Translations under genes and position numbers: made by a program | The notes under the pieces: model-generated | What the model was told of the DNA's origin: nothing | Database searches by the model: none | What the model saw: the letters and a program-made list of their open reading frames with translations, nothing else | Origin: Chromobacterium sphagni | GTDB lineage: Bacteria > Pseudomonadota > Gammaproteobacteria > Burkholderiales > Chromobacteriaceae | Direction: 5' to 3' | NCBI RefSeq assembly: GCF_001855555.1 | Contig: NZ_MKCT01000029.1 | Span: forward strand, 1-35,064 | DNA: 35,064 bases | Shown: positions 1-8,078 of the stretch, in pieces | Layout of the letters: each line of letters opens with the position of its first letter | How positions within the stretch are numbered: the stretch's first letter is position 1

Positions 1-637
1 CCCACAGCGCCTTCAAATGCTCCAGCGTGATCAGCTTGCGCTCTTGAGTGCCGAGGGCCGCAGCCAGCCCCTTGTGGAATTTCAACGTGGCGTAGGTGGC
101 AGCGCCGATGACGCCAGTATTGGGGCGCATGCCGGTGCGTTGGCGGATGACTTCCTTGCCGTCTTCCACGTCCTTGATCGGGTCGCCGCCGCTGTTTGCC
201 CATTTGCTGGAGCCGGACAGCGCCACCTTGGCGCCGGGCAGATAGGTCTTGGGGTTTTGCGCCAGGATGGCGGCGGCCACTTCGCGCCGCAGGTCGATAG
301 CGTCTTTGACCCGCTTGGCGGCCTTGGCCTCTTCGTTGAACATCGATTCGGCTTGCTCGCGATGGTCCACCGGATAGGACAGGTCATGCTCGCGCAGTAC
401 CACGTCCAGGGTGTTCGGGTCGTCGGCGATCATCACATTGGTGCGGCCGCGGATGGCGCGTTCGGTTTCCCACAGCATGAAGGCTTCTTTGCCGAACAGC
501 GGGATGATGCCGGCCTCCTTGTCCATCGGCGCAATTGGAAACAAGCTCTCGCCAATGTATTGCGCGTTGCGGTAGCCGCGCGCCAGGCTGGTCAGTACCG
601 GGTCGACCACCCGGAGTTTCTTCAAACGGTCGCTCAT
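1..637 (-). CDS. Phage major capsid protein, C-terminus cut by window edge
   Basis: This is the N-terminal 212 residues of a leftward gene that runs off the window. It starts MSDRLKKLRVVDPVLTSLAR and continues with a region containing YIGESLFPI, a pattern of the capsid proteins found in BcepMu-like phages, where this gene directly follows the protease/scaffold. The start is well set: a strong AAGGAG lies 8 bases upstream, 12 bp after the protease stop. The protein would assemble into the icosahedral head after scaffold-assisted folding. The full family length is about 340 residues, so about 60 % is present here. The assignment rests on position and sequence character; the family name is not certain. 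Confidence 0.8.
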   Translation of the reverse strand, partial: MSDRLKKLRVVDPVLTSLARGYRNAQYIGESLFPIAPMDKEAGIIPLFGKEAFMLWETERAIRGRTNVMIADDPNTLDVVLREHDLSYPVDHREQAESMFNEEAKAAKRVKDAIDLRREVAAAILAQNPKTYLPGAKVALSGSSKWANSGGDPIKDVEDGKEVIRQRTGMRPNTGVIGAATYATLKFHKGLAAALGTQERKLITLEHLKALW

Positions 638-649
638 GGCGGCTCCTTA

Positions 650-1774
650 TCAGTTGGGACGGGATTTCAGCAACTGGCGCACGGCCTGCTCGTAGGGAAT
701 GCCCTTCTCGGTGGCCAGGGCGGTGGCTCGGTTGTGCAGTTGCAGCCGCTCCGGATCGGCGCGCTCGCCAAACTCCAGCGAGCCGTCCTGCTCCCACTGG
801 TTGGCCTTGTCCTTGGTAGCGGCCTCGCTGAAATCGATCACCTTCGGCATGTCGCCCAGGAAGCCTTTGAAGGCGCTGGCCAGCGCTTGCTTGGCATCGC
901 CCTCGCCGAACTCGACGGAGGCTTCACCGTCCGCAAAGTCCAGGAAAGCCACCACGGCGTCCTTGTGTTTCGGCACCAACTTGCCTTCGCCGATCAACTG
1001 CTCGGCATAGGCCAGGTGTTCGCTGTGGCGCGCAACCGCGGCCGTGGCCTTCTTCTCGGCCGCGGCCGTCGCCAGTTGCTGCTTCAGCCTGGCGTTTTCC
1101 GCCTCCAGGGCGGCTTGCTGTTCAGGGGTCACTTCAGGGGTCTCCTTGGGTTGGGATGGATCGGCAAAGGAAGAGGAAGAGGAGTCATCCTGGCGGGCGT
1201 CGTCCTCCAGGCTGGCCACGGCATAGTCGGGAATGACCTTGTCGGCGGCATCGAGGCCGAACTGGCTGATCAGCCACTCGCGCATGCGGCGCCAGAGGCT
1301 GGCGTTCTGGACATCGCCGAGGGCATCGCCGAACTCGACCACGTCGTCGTCGGCCTCGCCGAACTCCACCGGACGCAGCCCCTTCACGGCGGGCGGCTGC
1401 GCGCCCAGGAAACCGACATGGCGCAGGTAGTAGACGCCGGGCACCGGGTTGTTCGGCGAGTCGGGACGGTAGAAAGAGGCGGAGATTTTCTTGTGGCGGC
1501 CGGTTGCCACCTGTTCGGCGAATGCCGGGTCCACTTGGTGCGGCTCGGCCAAAAGGTCGATGCCGCTGGCGGCAAGAGACTTCACCCAGCCATAGGCCGG
1601 CGCGTCGTGCCTGGGATGACCGATGACGATGGGTGCCTCATGCAGGGCCGGATCGTAGGCGCGGGCACTGGCCGCGAGATCGGACTCCGAAAAGTCCAGC
1701 ACGTCGCCAGACATCGCTGTCTGGCGGCCGGACTTGAATATGTGCAGGGGTTTGGTCGCGTTCATGCCGTTCAT
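650..1774 (-). CDS. Phage head protease/scaffold protein (Mu gpI-like)
   Basis: The 374-residue protein has two parts. Residues 1 to about 150 form the probable protease domain, which includes PIVIGHPRHDAPAYGWV and ISASFYRPD. The rest is charged and includes a Ser-rich linker (DDSSSSSF) and a coiled coil (EQQAALEAENARLKQQL), as expected of a scaffold. In Mu-like phages the gpI product cleaves head proteins and its C-terminal part guides capsid assembly. It sits immediately upstream of the capsid gene, with a 12-bp gap. No clear Shine-Dalgarno precedes the ATG at 1774 or the second ATG at 1765, so the exact start is uncertain. A 64-bp AT-rich gap separates it from the 99-aa gene upstream. Confidence 0.8.
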   Translation of the reverse strand: MNGMNATKPLHIFKSGRQTAMSGDVLDFSESDLAASARAYDPALHEAPIVIGHPRHDAPAYGWVKSLAASGIDLLAEPHQVDPAFAEQVATGRHKKISASFYRPDSPNNPVPGVYYLRHVGFLGAQPPAVKGLRPVEFGEADDDVVEFGDALGDVQNASLWRRMREWLISQFGLDAADKVIPDYAVASLEDDARQDDSSSSSFADPSQPKETPEVTPEQQAALEAENARLKQQLATAAAEKKATAAVARHSEHLAYAEQLIGEGKLVPKHKDAVVAFLDFADGEASVEFGEGDAKQALASAFKGFLGDMPKVIDFSEAATKDKANQWEQDGSLEFGERADPERLQLHNRATALATEKGIPYEQAVRQLLKSRPN

Positions 1775-1838
1775 GGTGAACGGCGTCAGCGGGCGGGACT
1801 TTTAATGAAGATTAAAAATGGAGGTGCAACAGCAATAC

Positions 1839-2138
1839 TTAGGATTTTTTGATGAGAGGGATGTGGTGCCACTCCTTTTCATCTAGTGAAAAACTTATCT
1901 GTTCAATCGTGGAGGGGGAAAAATCCTTTGCCTCTTTGGGCTCACAGAAGTCTTGCCCTATCTCAATTCTGGGGTTAACAGAAGACAGCATAGCGAACCA
2001 GATTACTTGATTTTCCATGCTGGAAATATGTTGTATCAGCTCTTTCGCCAGTGTATTCAGCTCGTCGACTCCGGAGCTGGAATCTATGTGACCTACATGA
2101 TTGCCTTTGTGGTCGGCATATCTGAAAAAAACTTTCAT
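1839..2138 (-). CDS. Hypothetical 99-aa protein, probable phage moron
   Basis: I do not recognise the family. The protein is soluble and acidic (EPKEAKDF, SLDEKEWHHIPL), with no membrane segment or signal peptide. Its base composition is clearly more AT-rich than the structural genes around it. It is inserted between the gpG-side and the protease/capsid genes, behind a terminator (2258-2295) and a promoter-like palindrome (2193-2204). These are marks of a moron, an added gene carried by the phage for itself or the lysogen. GGAAAGGA lies about 9 bases before the ATG. Function is unknown. Confidence 0.65.
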   Translation of the reverse strand: MKVFFRYADHKGNHVGHIDSSSGVDELNTLAKELIQHISSMENQVIWFAMLSSVNPRIEIGQDFCEPKEAKDFSPSTIEQISFSLDEKEWHHIPLIKKS

Positions 2139-2177
2139 GCATCATATCCTTTCCGCTAAGTTGTAAAGCAATGCCAA

Positions 2178-2213
2178 TCTTATCGTATAAAGGCTTTATA
2201 AAGCTTCCTGACT
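2178..2213 (-). promoter_or_regulatory. Candidate late promoter (PI-like) with 12-bp palindrome
   Basis: Reading leftward: AGTC (2213-2210), the exact palindrome GCTTTATAAAGC (2204-2193), then TTATAC (2190-2185) as a possible -10. The site lies just after the terminator at 2258-2295 and 40-50 bases before the moron start. Nearly the same arrangement occurs at 9594-9569 upstream of the lysis genes. Mu is known to use separate activator-dependent late promoters, including one (PI) at this place in the map. That these two are promoters is inferred. Confidence 0.45.
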
Positions 2214-2257
2214 ACTTGAGCAGGGAGTCATGGCAAGTCTGTGGCTTTGGAAGGGAA

Positions 2258-2295
2258 AAACCGCCCCTGCGGCTTCTACACCGCAGGGGCGGTTT
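2258..2295 (-). terminator. Strong intrinsic terminator inside the late region
   Basis: A perfect 15-bp inverted repeat, AAACCGCCCCTGCGG (2258-2272) and its complement (2281-2295), with an 8-base loop. On the minus strand it ends in TTTTTCCC, so leftward late transcripts from the lysis/packaging genes would stop here. It follows the 40-aa gene by 3 bases. Confidence 0.85.
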
Positions 2296-2298
2296 GAC

Positions 2299-2421
2299 TT
2301 AGTCCGGCGCCATCGTCAGCAACCCGAACCACAGCAACACTGCCAACATCCAGAGCCAGCGCCACCTGGTCAACGCAGCCAACACCACCACGCCGCCAGT
2401 TACTGCTACCACGCACTTCAT
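2299..2421 (-). CDS. 40-aa hydrophobic membrane peptide
   Basis: A short gene of 40 codons, beginning MKCVVAVTGGVVVLAALTRW and ending LLWFGLLTMAPD. Two hydrophobic stretches (residues 4-18 and 23-37) flank a Trp/Arg patch (RWRWLWM), so an inner-membrane hairpin or single span is likely. A Shine-Dalgarno-like TAGGAG lies 8 bases before the ATG, and an intrinsic terminator follows the stop directly. Both support it being translated. It is the last gene of the leftward segment, after the gpG-like gene. Function is unknown; a holin-like or exclusion role is possible but not shown. Confidence 0.5.
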   Translation of the reverse strand: MKCVVAVTGGVVVLAALTRWRWLWMLAVLLWFGLLTMAPD

Positions 2422-2503
2422 GCGCATCTCCTATTTGCGAGTCAGGGCGGGTTGCCCCATGACCTCGTATAGGGAGATGCACAACAGATGTGTGTAAGAA
2501 CCA

Positions 2504-2962
2504 TCACATGCCAGTGCCCGCGGCGTGCTGCAGGTGGCGCATCACAGCGCCGATGACAGCCTCGCCGGCTTCCGGCTGCAGCTCGCCGTCCTCGGTCATC
2601 GGCAGATACGGCCGCGGCTCCAGCTCCACGGCCTGGTTGCGGCCGGCGTGGCCGCCCAGCTGGTGAATGCGGGCGTAGTCCAGGTTGCTGCCGATCTGCG
2701 ACGAGCGCGCGTCATAGGCGGTTACCGCCGAGGCCGCCAGTTGACCGCGGTCCTGCAGCGTGACGCCGCCATCGTTGGTGGCGCGCTGGCTGGGCGTCCA
2801 GCTCGGCCGGCCCTCGGCCTCGAAGTTTTCTTCGGTAATGAACGCCAGCGAGGCGGCGATGGCGCGCATGGCCGGCGTCATGTCGGCCACCGACGACTCC
2901 AGCCGGCGCAGCGCGCGTTGCACCTGGTCGTCCTGGATGACGATGCTGACAAAGTCGCTCAT
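2504..2962 (-). CDS. Phage virion morphogenesis protein (Mu gpG-like)
   Basis: The 152-residue protein has the features of the Mu gpG / phage virion morphogenesis (tail completion) family: an N-terminal helix with ALRRLESSVADMTPAMRAI, the middle FEAEGRPSWTPSQRAT, then YARIHQLGGHAGRN and a C-terminal PRPYLPMTEDGE. The family acts in joining tail and head and may bind the tail tube or head completion complex. It overlaps the upstream MuF gene by 4 bases (ATGA), so the two are translationally coupled. The length is typical. Confidence 0.85.
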   Translation of the reverse strand: MSDFVSIVIQDDQVQRALRRLESSVADMTPAMRAIAASLAFITEENFEAEGRPSWTPSQRATNDGGVTLQDRGQLAASAVTAYDARSSQIGSNLDYARIHQLGGHAGRNQAVELEPRPYLPMTEDGELQPEAGEAVIGAVMRHLQHAAGTGM

Positions 2963-3795
2963 GCTCTTAGCTCCTTGTTGGCCAGCTTGGCCAGGTCGCC
3001 GGTATAGCGCGCCAGGTCCGGCGTCCAGCCGGCCGCGCCGGGGTTGTAGCTCCAGCCCACGTCCGGCGAAATGCTGATTTCGCGCCGGGTAAGCGGGTCT
3101 ATGGTGCGGAAGGTGGCCACCTCTCGCTGCTCGCCGGTTCGCTCGGACACGGTGCGCAGCGCGGTACCCAGCCGGCCGGCTGAGGATTCAACCTGGATGC
3201 AGCGCGCCTCCAGATCGTCGGCCGACAGCGCGACAATGCGGCAGCGGCAGCCCCAGCCGTTCGGCGTGTAATAGGATTGCCAGAACGGGTCGTCGTAGCG
3301 AAACACCTTGCCGTGCAGTGCGCGGTGGCTGGGGCGGGTCTTGCTGTCCCGGATGGCGACATACATCCAGTACGGGCGGTCGGCCACGTTCTCCATCTGG
3401 GTCTGCCAGCGGCCTGCCATGTACGCGGTCTGCAGGTTGGTGCGGTAGATGGTCTCCAACCGCCTGGGGCTGCCCAGCTGCACCTCGCGCACCTCGCCGG
3501 TTTCCTCGTCCAGCAATTCCTGCTTGCCCCACCAGCCCTTGGCCTTGAGGACCGGCGTCAGCTCTTTCTTGAACCAGGCAAAGGTCTTGCCCTCGGCCAG
3601 CGCCTTCTCCACGGCATCGCGAATGTCCTGCAGGATGTCCAGCCGTGTCACCTTGGCCACCGTGAACGCCTGGGCCTGGGCATCCTGCCACAGTTCCTCC
3701 CAGTCCCAGGTAATGGCGTAGCCCTTGTTCTTCAGGTACTGGATGGCCTTTTCCGGTGGCAGCTTCATGCAGTAGACGAGATCGACCTTAGCCAT
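2959..3795 (-). CDS. Head morphogenesis protein, MuF family (Mu gpF-like)
   Basis: The protein has 278 residues when started at MAKVDLVYCMKLPP, whose ATG overlaps the portal stop by 8 bases. The MuF minor-head signature lies in the second half: RTNLQTAYMAGRWQ, then RDSKTRPSHRALHG, then YTPNGWGCRCRI, with the conserved Gly-Cys-Arg-Cys. MuF proteins are packaged with the head, attach near the portal and act in head assembly or DNA ejection. The frame stays open further upstream, but that stretch lies inside portal coding sequence and lacks a ribosome site, so the shorter start is preferred. Confidence 0.87.
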   Translation of the reverse strand: MAKVDLVYCMKLPPEKAIQYLKNKGYAITWDWEELWQDAQAQAFTVAKVTRLDILQDIRDAVEKALAEGKTFAWFKKELTPVLKAKGWWGKQELLDEETGEVREVQLGSPRRLETIYRTNLQTAYMAGRWQTQMENVADRPYWMYVAIRDSKTRPSHRALHGKVFRYDDPFWQSYYTPNGWGCRCRIVALSADDLEARCIQVESSAGRLGTALRTVSERTGEQREVATFRTIDPLTRREISISPDVGWSYNPGAAGWTPDLARYTGDLAKLANKELRA

Positions 3796-5260
3796 GCAGA
3801 CGCCCCCAGACCTTGGCGGTGAAGATGGCGCGCGCCAGGCGCTCCTGCAGGCCGCTGGCGTCCATGTCCGGGTATAGCTCGGCCAGGCTGCCAAGCAGCT
3901 CATCCGGCTGCGCGCCGGCCTGGATGCGGTCGAACAGCGGTTGCAGCATGGCGGCGGCGGCCACCTGCAGCTCATCGGCGGACAGCGCATCCAGCGCCGC
4001 ATCCAGCGCGTCCTGGTCTGGCGCGGCTTCGTCGGCTTCGGCGAACTCGGCGCTGGCCGTGGCCTCTGGCTTGTTGGTTTCCACCAGGTCGCCGTCCTGC
4101 AGATTGTAGGCTCGCTTGAAATATGCCGGGGTGAGCTGGGCGCCGGCGCGGGTCAGCTTCTCGTCGCGGCCGGCCTGGACTTCGTCCACCTGCTCCTGCT
4201 CCCACATCTCGAACCGCGGGCGGTCGCCGCCGTTGAAGTTCAGCTCGCAGACCCAGCGCACCAGCTGGTTCAGCGCCTCCTCGATCACCTCTTTGTCGCC
4301 ATCGCGGATGTCGCGCGTCACTTCCAGCCCGGCCTGGGCCGAGGCGCGGTTGGCGCTGGCCTCGGTGGTCTGGTTCTGGCCCAGCAGCGCGATGGAGACC
4401 TCAGAGCGGCAGAAGTGCAACAGCCGCTCGTAGACGTCGGCATTGTTGGCGCCGTTGGCGGCCTCTTTGATCTCCACGCTGGAGTCGTCCGGGACAACCG
4501 CCACGGCGTCCTGAACCATGGCCTCCAGGCTGTCCAGCAACTGGTCGGTTTCCTGCGGGGTGGCTGAGCGTGGATGCTTGCCGACCAACCAGGGCGAACC
4601 GTACTTCTCGGTGAACTGCACCCAGAACTTGAGGCCGCCTTTTTTGAAGGTGGTGGGCCAGAAGCACATGGACAGATCGGCGAAGCCGTAGGGGTTGTCG
4701 TAGCTGGCATCCTGGCGCGGCACCAGGAACTTGCGCTCGGGCAGCTCCTCGCCTTTGAGTGGGGCTTGCTTGGTGCGCAGGCGCAGCTGGTTGTCTTCGT
4801 CAAAGACAAACCAGTCGGCCGGCTTGCCCACGATGTCCACCGGCACCAGGTAGCTGCCCACTTTGCCCCACATGATCTCCATCGGCTGGTAGCCGTAGAG
4901 CATGGCGTCCAGCATCTCGCCGATGATCCGTGACAGGTTGAGGTCGTTGAAGATGTCGGTGATCGACTTGGCTACCCGGCTTTTGGACGCGCCGCGGTCC
5001 AGCCCCCACTCCAGCGCCTTTACCGCCGCCTTGCGGCGCCGGATGCAGCCGCCCACATGGGCGTCGGCGCGCAGCTCGCGGTAAACCTTGATGTCCTTGC
5101 CCAACGCTTTCAGCACCGGGTCCGGGTTGGGCAGATACATGCCCAGGCCGTAGAAGTCGATGCTCCTGGAGCGGGTGGCGATCTGGCTGGACAGCGACTG
5201 GCGCGGCTCGCCGAACTGGACGAACTCGGTGGGGCTGACCCACATGCCCTTTGCTTTCAT
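3788..5260 (-). CDS. Phage portal protein (DUF935, Mu gp29-like)
   Basis: This 490-residue protein matches the DUF935 portal family by its N-terminal LPNPDPVLKALGKDIKVYREL and the following DAHVGGCIRRRKAAVKALEW, then MLYGYQPMEIMW and FTEKYGSPWLVGKHPR. The C-terminal third is acidic and Ala-rich. Portals form the dodecameric ring through which terminase pumps DNA. The start overlaps the terminase stop by 4 bases, and the end overlaps the MuF start by 8. The length is close to Mu gp29 (about 510). Confidence 0.9.
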   Translation of the reverse strand: MKAKGMWVSPTEFVQFGEPRQSLSSQIATRSRSIDFYGLGMYLPNPDPVLKALGKDIKVYRELRADAHVGGCIRRRKAAVKALEWGLDRGASKSRVAKSITDIFNDLNLSRIIGEMLDAMLYGYQPMEIMWGKVGSYLVPVDIVGKPADWFVFDEDNQLRLRTKQAPLKGEELPERKFLVPRQDASYDNPYGFADLSMCFWPTTFKKGGLKFWVQFTEKYGSPWLVGKHPRSATPQETDQLLDSLEAMVQDAVAVVPDDSSVEIKEAANGANNADVYERLLHFCRSEVSIALLGQNQTTEASANRASAQAGLEVTRDIRDGDKEVIEEALNQLVRWVCELNFNGGDRPRFEMWEQEQVDEVQAGRDEKLTRAGAQLTPAYFKRAYNLQDGDLVETNKPEATASAEFAEADEAAPDQDALDAALDALSADELQVAAAAMLQPLFDRIQAGAQPDELLGSLAELYPDMDASGLQERLARAIFTAKVWGRLHG

Positions 5261-6861
5261 GCGTACCCCTGTGTGATGCGGGTGGCGGCGCGGCGGCGGC
5301 GGGACTTCACGGCCACCGGGCCTTTGTTGAGTTCGCGGCTGGCGTAGTAGGCCAAAGCGATGGCCACCGCGGCGTCGCCGTGGCGCTTGCCCTTGTCTTC
5401 GCCAGTGGTGCGCGCATCCGGGATGCGCGGCACGCCCTTGACCACCTGGACAGCGCGCAAGTCAGCCAGGATGTCTGCGTCCTTGGGCAAATCCACCAGG
5501 TCACCGTCTTCCAGCGCGGCCTTCAGCGGCGGCATGTGCTCGCGATACCAACTCTCGGTCAACATCACCTGCTGGATGCGGCTGGCGCCGTAGCGCTGCA
5601 TGGCGAACTCGGCCAAGGAATGGCCGTTGCCGCGGGCGTCGAAGGCGCCGCCCATGAAGCGCGGCAGGCGGTCCATCAGGTAGAAGGCGATCTGTTCTTG
5701 CTGGCGAAACGGCACATTGCGCAGCTCCAGGATGAACGGCACCCGCCGAACGAGGTTTTGCTGCTGGATCAGCGGCACATGCACGGACAGGTCGCCCGTG
5801 CGGCCGAAGTCCTCGCCATTGAAACTGATGGCGTCAGTCGGCAGCGCGGCCAGCAACGGCGCCAGCTTGGCCTCCAACCAGTCGCTGCACTCGGCATGGC
5901 GGACATGGTCGGACAGCAGCTCGAAGCCATTCGGGCAGGCATAGCGCAAAACCGGCGTATCGGCCGACATGCGAGATTCGATCAGCGCCCTGGACAGCCA
6001 GGCGCCGCCGCTGTTCTTCGGGATGCAGCCATATTCTTCATCAGCGGATTCGGTATTGGGCGCGTTGCGGTACAGGTCGTCGCGCCATTTCTTTTCCGCT
6101 TCCGGCGACCAGGTCTGGCCGGTAACGTAGCAGATGCGCTTGTACAGGCCATCGGCGATGGCGTCATCCAGAGTGATGCGATGAATGCTGTAGTCCTTGC
6201 GGCCTTCGCGCGCCTCCTGGATGTACTGGTTGAACAGGTTTTCGACGCCGTTGTGAGTGCTGATCAGCCGCACCTTGTTGCCCCACATGGTCAGCGCCAG
6301 CGCTGCTTTCAACAGTTCCTCCAGTGAGTCGTGGAAGGCCGCCTCGTCAATCACCACATCACCCTGCAGGCCGCGCAAGTTGGACGGCCGGCTGGACAGC
6401 GCCTGGATTTTGAAGCCGCTCTTGGGAAAGCGGATCATGTACGCGAGGATTTCCTCCTGCTTGCCCTCATCCCAGAAGGTTTGCTCGTAAACATCGGCCT
6501 GGGCCAGCTCGTTGAAGGCCTTGGCGAACAGCGCGCAGGCGGCGATGTACTCCAGCGCCATTTCCTTCTTGCTGCCCACGTAGAAGGTATTGCAGCCCTG
6601 GCGACGGCGTGGCCGCGCCGCCTTGACCACGTTGCGGCCGGCCTCGGCCCAGGTCAGGCCGGTGCGGCGGCTTTTCTCCGCGAACATGATCTGGGCTTCG
6701 TCTTCAAACCAGCGCTGCTGGTACGGCAGAAACACCGGCTGTTCGGCCGGGATGGCGTCGGCCACATCCTGCGGCACCACCACGCCGGCCAGCTCCAGCT
6801 CTTCGGCCAGATCGATCTTGCGCGGCGTGCCCAACGGCTTGAGCGGTGTCTGCGCCATCAT
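5257..6861 (-). CDS. Large terminase subunit (Mu gp28-like)
   Basis: The 534-residue protein is the packaging motor and nuclease. An adenine-motif-like stretch PVFLPYQQRWFED is followed by a Walker A-like KSRRTGLTW (about residues 63-71). The Walker B is GDVVIDEAAF (about 167-176), and RLISTHNGVEN is the coupling motif. The nuclease half carries an acidic residue in SFNGEDFGRTGDLS and conserved Asp in MGGAFDARGNG. In Mu-like phages it cuts host DNA outside the phage ends and fills heads. The ATG overlaps the small-subunit stop (ATGA), and two adjacent Met codons leave the start ambiguous by one residue. Confidence 0.92.
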   Translation of the reverse strand: MMAQTPLKPLGTPRKIDLAEELELAGVVVPQDVADAIPAEQPVFLPYQQRWFEDEAQIMFAEKSRRTGLTWAEAGRNVVKAARPRRRQGCNTFYVGSKKEMALEYIAACALFAKAFNELAQADVYEQTFWDEGKQEEILAYMIRFPKSGFKIQALSSRPSNLRGLQGDVVIDEAAFHDSLEELLKAALALTMWGNKVRLISTHNGVENLFNQYIQEAREGRKDYSIHRITLDDAIADGLYKRICYVTGQTWSPEAEKKWRDDLYRNAPNTESADEEYGCIPKNSGGAWLSRALIESRMSADTPVLRYACPNGFELLSDHVRHAECSDWLEAKLAPLLAALPTDAISFNGEDFGRTGDLSVHVPLIQQQNLVRRVPFILELRNVPFRQQEQIAFYLMDRLPRFMGGAFDARGNGHSLAEFAMQRYGASRIQQVMLTESWYREHMPPLKAALEDGDLVDLPKDADILADLRAVQVVKGVPRIPDARTTGEDKGKRHGDAAVAIALAYYASRELNKGPVAVKSRRRRAATRITQGYA

Positions 6862-7427
6862 TCTTTACCCAGCAGAATGCGGCGGATGCGGGCCTCCATC
6901 TGCTCGCTCATGCCATCGGCGCCGCGCAATTCATCCAGCTTCTCCTCCTGCTCGGCCAGCAGTTTAGCGCGGGCCTCGCGCTCAATGCGGGCCTGCTCGT
7001 CCAGGCGGAATTTCTTCTGGTTGACGCTGGCGCGGGCGAGCGTGGCGATGTTCTTGGCGGCCTTGGACAGCAGCGCGATGCGGTCTTCCGGCTTGGTTTC
7101 TTCCTCGTTGGCTTCCTGCAGGCTGACGATGGACTCGAACATCTCGGTTTGCACCAGGGCGATCACCGCCTCGGAGCGGGCGTCCTGGTCGTCCGCCGCG
7201 CCTTCGGTCAGCAGGCGGGCGGCCTCGGTGCTGGCCTTGATGGCGGCGAAGCGGCGCTCGATCTTCTGGCCGTAGCGGTGGATGGCCGATTTGCTGATGG
7301 CGAAGCCCTTGTCGCGCAATGCTCCCTCCAGCAGCTGGTAGCCGCTGAAGTTGCCGTCCATCAAGGCCTTGTCCAGCCAGTCGCGCACGGCTGTCGGCAG
7401 CTGTTCTACGCTGTTGCGACGGGCCAT
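6858..7427 (-). CDS. DUF3486 protein, putative small terminase (Mu gp27-like)
   Basis: The 189-residue protein begins MARRNSVEQLPTAVRDWLDK, the standard opening of the DUF3486 family. An HTH-like segment follows (YQLLEGALRDKGFAISKSAIHRYG, about 30-53). The C-terminal two thirds is helical and charged, with a long coiled coil ending MEARIRRILLG. Its place next to the large terminase, with a 4-base overlap, supports the role of small subunit, which recognises phage DNA and recruits the motor. The family role is inferred from position in Mu relatives. Confidence 0.88.
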   Translation of the reverse strand: MARRNSVEQLPTAVRDWLDKALMDGNFSGYQLLEGALRDKGFAISKSAIHRYGQKIERRFAAIKASTEAARLLTEGAADDQDARSEAVIALVQTEMFESIVSLQEANEEETKPEDRIALLSKAAKNIATLARASVNQKKFRLDEQARIEREARAKLLAEQEEKLDELRGADGMSEQMEARIRRILLGKE

Positions 7428-7428
7428 G

Positions 7429-7740
7429 TCACTGGCTCCAGTACTGCGCCGGACGGGCGATGCCCGGCGCGCAGTCTATGGTGTACTCGGCAATGTCCAC
7501 ACCGTAGCGGGTCAGGTCGCCCCACCAGCGGCCAGAAGGCTCCTTGCGCAGCTTCACCAGCGCGCGGTCTGCCAGGTAGTCCAGCTCCTTGCGGACTTCC
7601 AGCGGCGTCACATCCGGGTAGATGGCGCGCATGGTCATCTGGATCACGTCCTCGCACACCTCTTCAGGCCGAGCGTTGTTCAGCGCCAGCAGCAGATACC
7701 AGCGCAGGCTTTCCCGGCGCACCTTGGCCTGGTCGATCAT
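7429..7740 (-). CDS. Small phage winged-helix-like protein (Mu gp26 position)
   Basis: A 103-residue protein of a type common just upstream of DUF3486 in Mu-like phages. The segment LRWYLLLALNNARPEEV, then DVTPLEVRKELDYLADRALVKL, then GRWWGDLTRYGVDI reads as helix, recognition helix and wing, so a winged-helix fold is likely. The C-terminus YTIDCAPGIARPAQYW looks strongly conserved from memory of homologues. It overlaps the upstream gene by 4 bases and is 1 base from the next, so it belongs to the packaging operon. Its target is unknown. Confidence 0.75.
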   Translation of the reverse strand: MIDQAKVRRESLRWYLLLALNNARPEEVCEDVIQMTMRAIYPDVTPLEVRKELDYLADRALVKLRKEPSGRWWGDLTRYGVDIAEYTIDCAPGIARPAQYWSQ

Positions 7741-8078
7741 CGTTGAGCACCTTTCAGTTGGATGTTCTCGATCTTGAGCGCCACGGCATCCAACTTGGCC
7801 TCAATCACGGTTTGGTTGCGGACATAGTCTTCGCGGCGGACATAGGACAGCGGCAGGTCTGCCTGGAACTTCAGAAAGTCCCGCTCCAGGCGATGCACGC
7901 TCTCTGCCTCCTTGGCGATCTGGGCCAGCAACGCTGCTATCTGCGCCTCCTGCTTGGCGTCGCGTTCGCTCTGCCGCTGGTCGATCTGCGCCAGCAACAT
8001 CTTGCCGGCGCCAAACAGAAAGCCCAGAAAGGCCAGGATTAGCGTTACCACCATGCCCAGCTCCATCTGGATGGTCAT
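7737..8078 (-). CDS. Membrane-anchored coiled-coil phage protein (Mu gp25 position)
   Basis: A 113-residue protein with one N-terminal membrane segment (about residues 7-28, GMVVTLILAFLGFLFGAGKM). A charged coiled coil follows (QIDQRQSERDAKQEAQIAAL through EAESVHRLERDFLKF), and the tail is ENIQLKGAQR. The start at 8078 is chosen because it overlaps the preceding stop by 4 bases and places the membrane segment at the N-terminus. Proteins of this shape, often called DUF2730, are usual at this place in Mu-like phages. The role is unknown. Confidence 0.75.
   Translation of the reverse strand: MTIQMELGMVVTLILAFLGFLFGAGKMLLAQIDQRQSERDAKQEAQIAALLAQIAKEAESVHRLERDFLKFQADLPLSYVRREDYVRNQTVIEAKLDAVALKIENIQLKGAQR

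Noticed and set aside
17-1852. Long open frame of 611 codons on the plus strand
   Set aside because: It is antisense to the protease and capsid genes, whose products fit known families and gene order. The frame is a by-product of GC-rich codon use.
2276-2482. 68-codon minus-strand frame over the 40-aa gene
   Set aside because: It runs through the terminator stem and lacks a ribosome site; the 40-aa frame has one and ends before the stem.
5251-6327. Plus-strand open frame of 358 codons
   Set aside because: It is antisense to the terminase gene; the terminase motifs decide the strand.
6846-8042. Plus-strand open frame of 398 codons
   Set aside because: It is antisense to four tightly coupled phage genes with overlapping start/stop codons.
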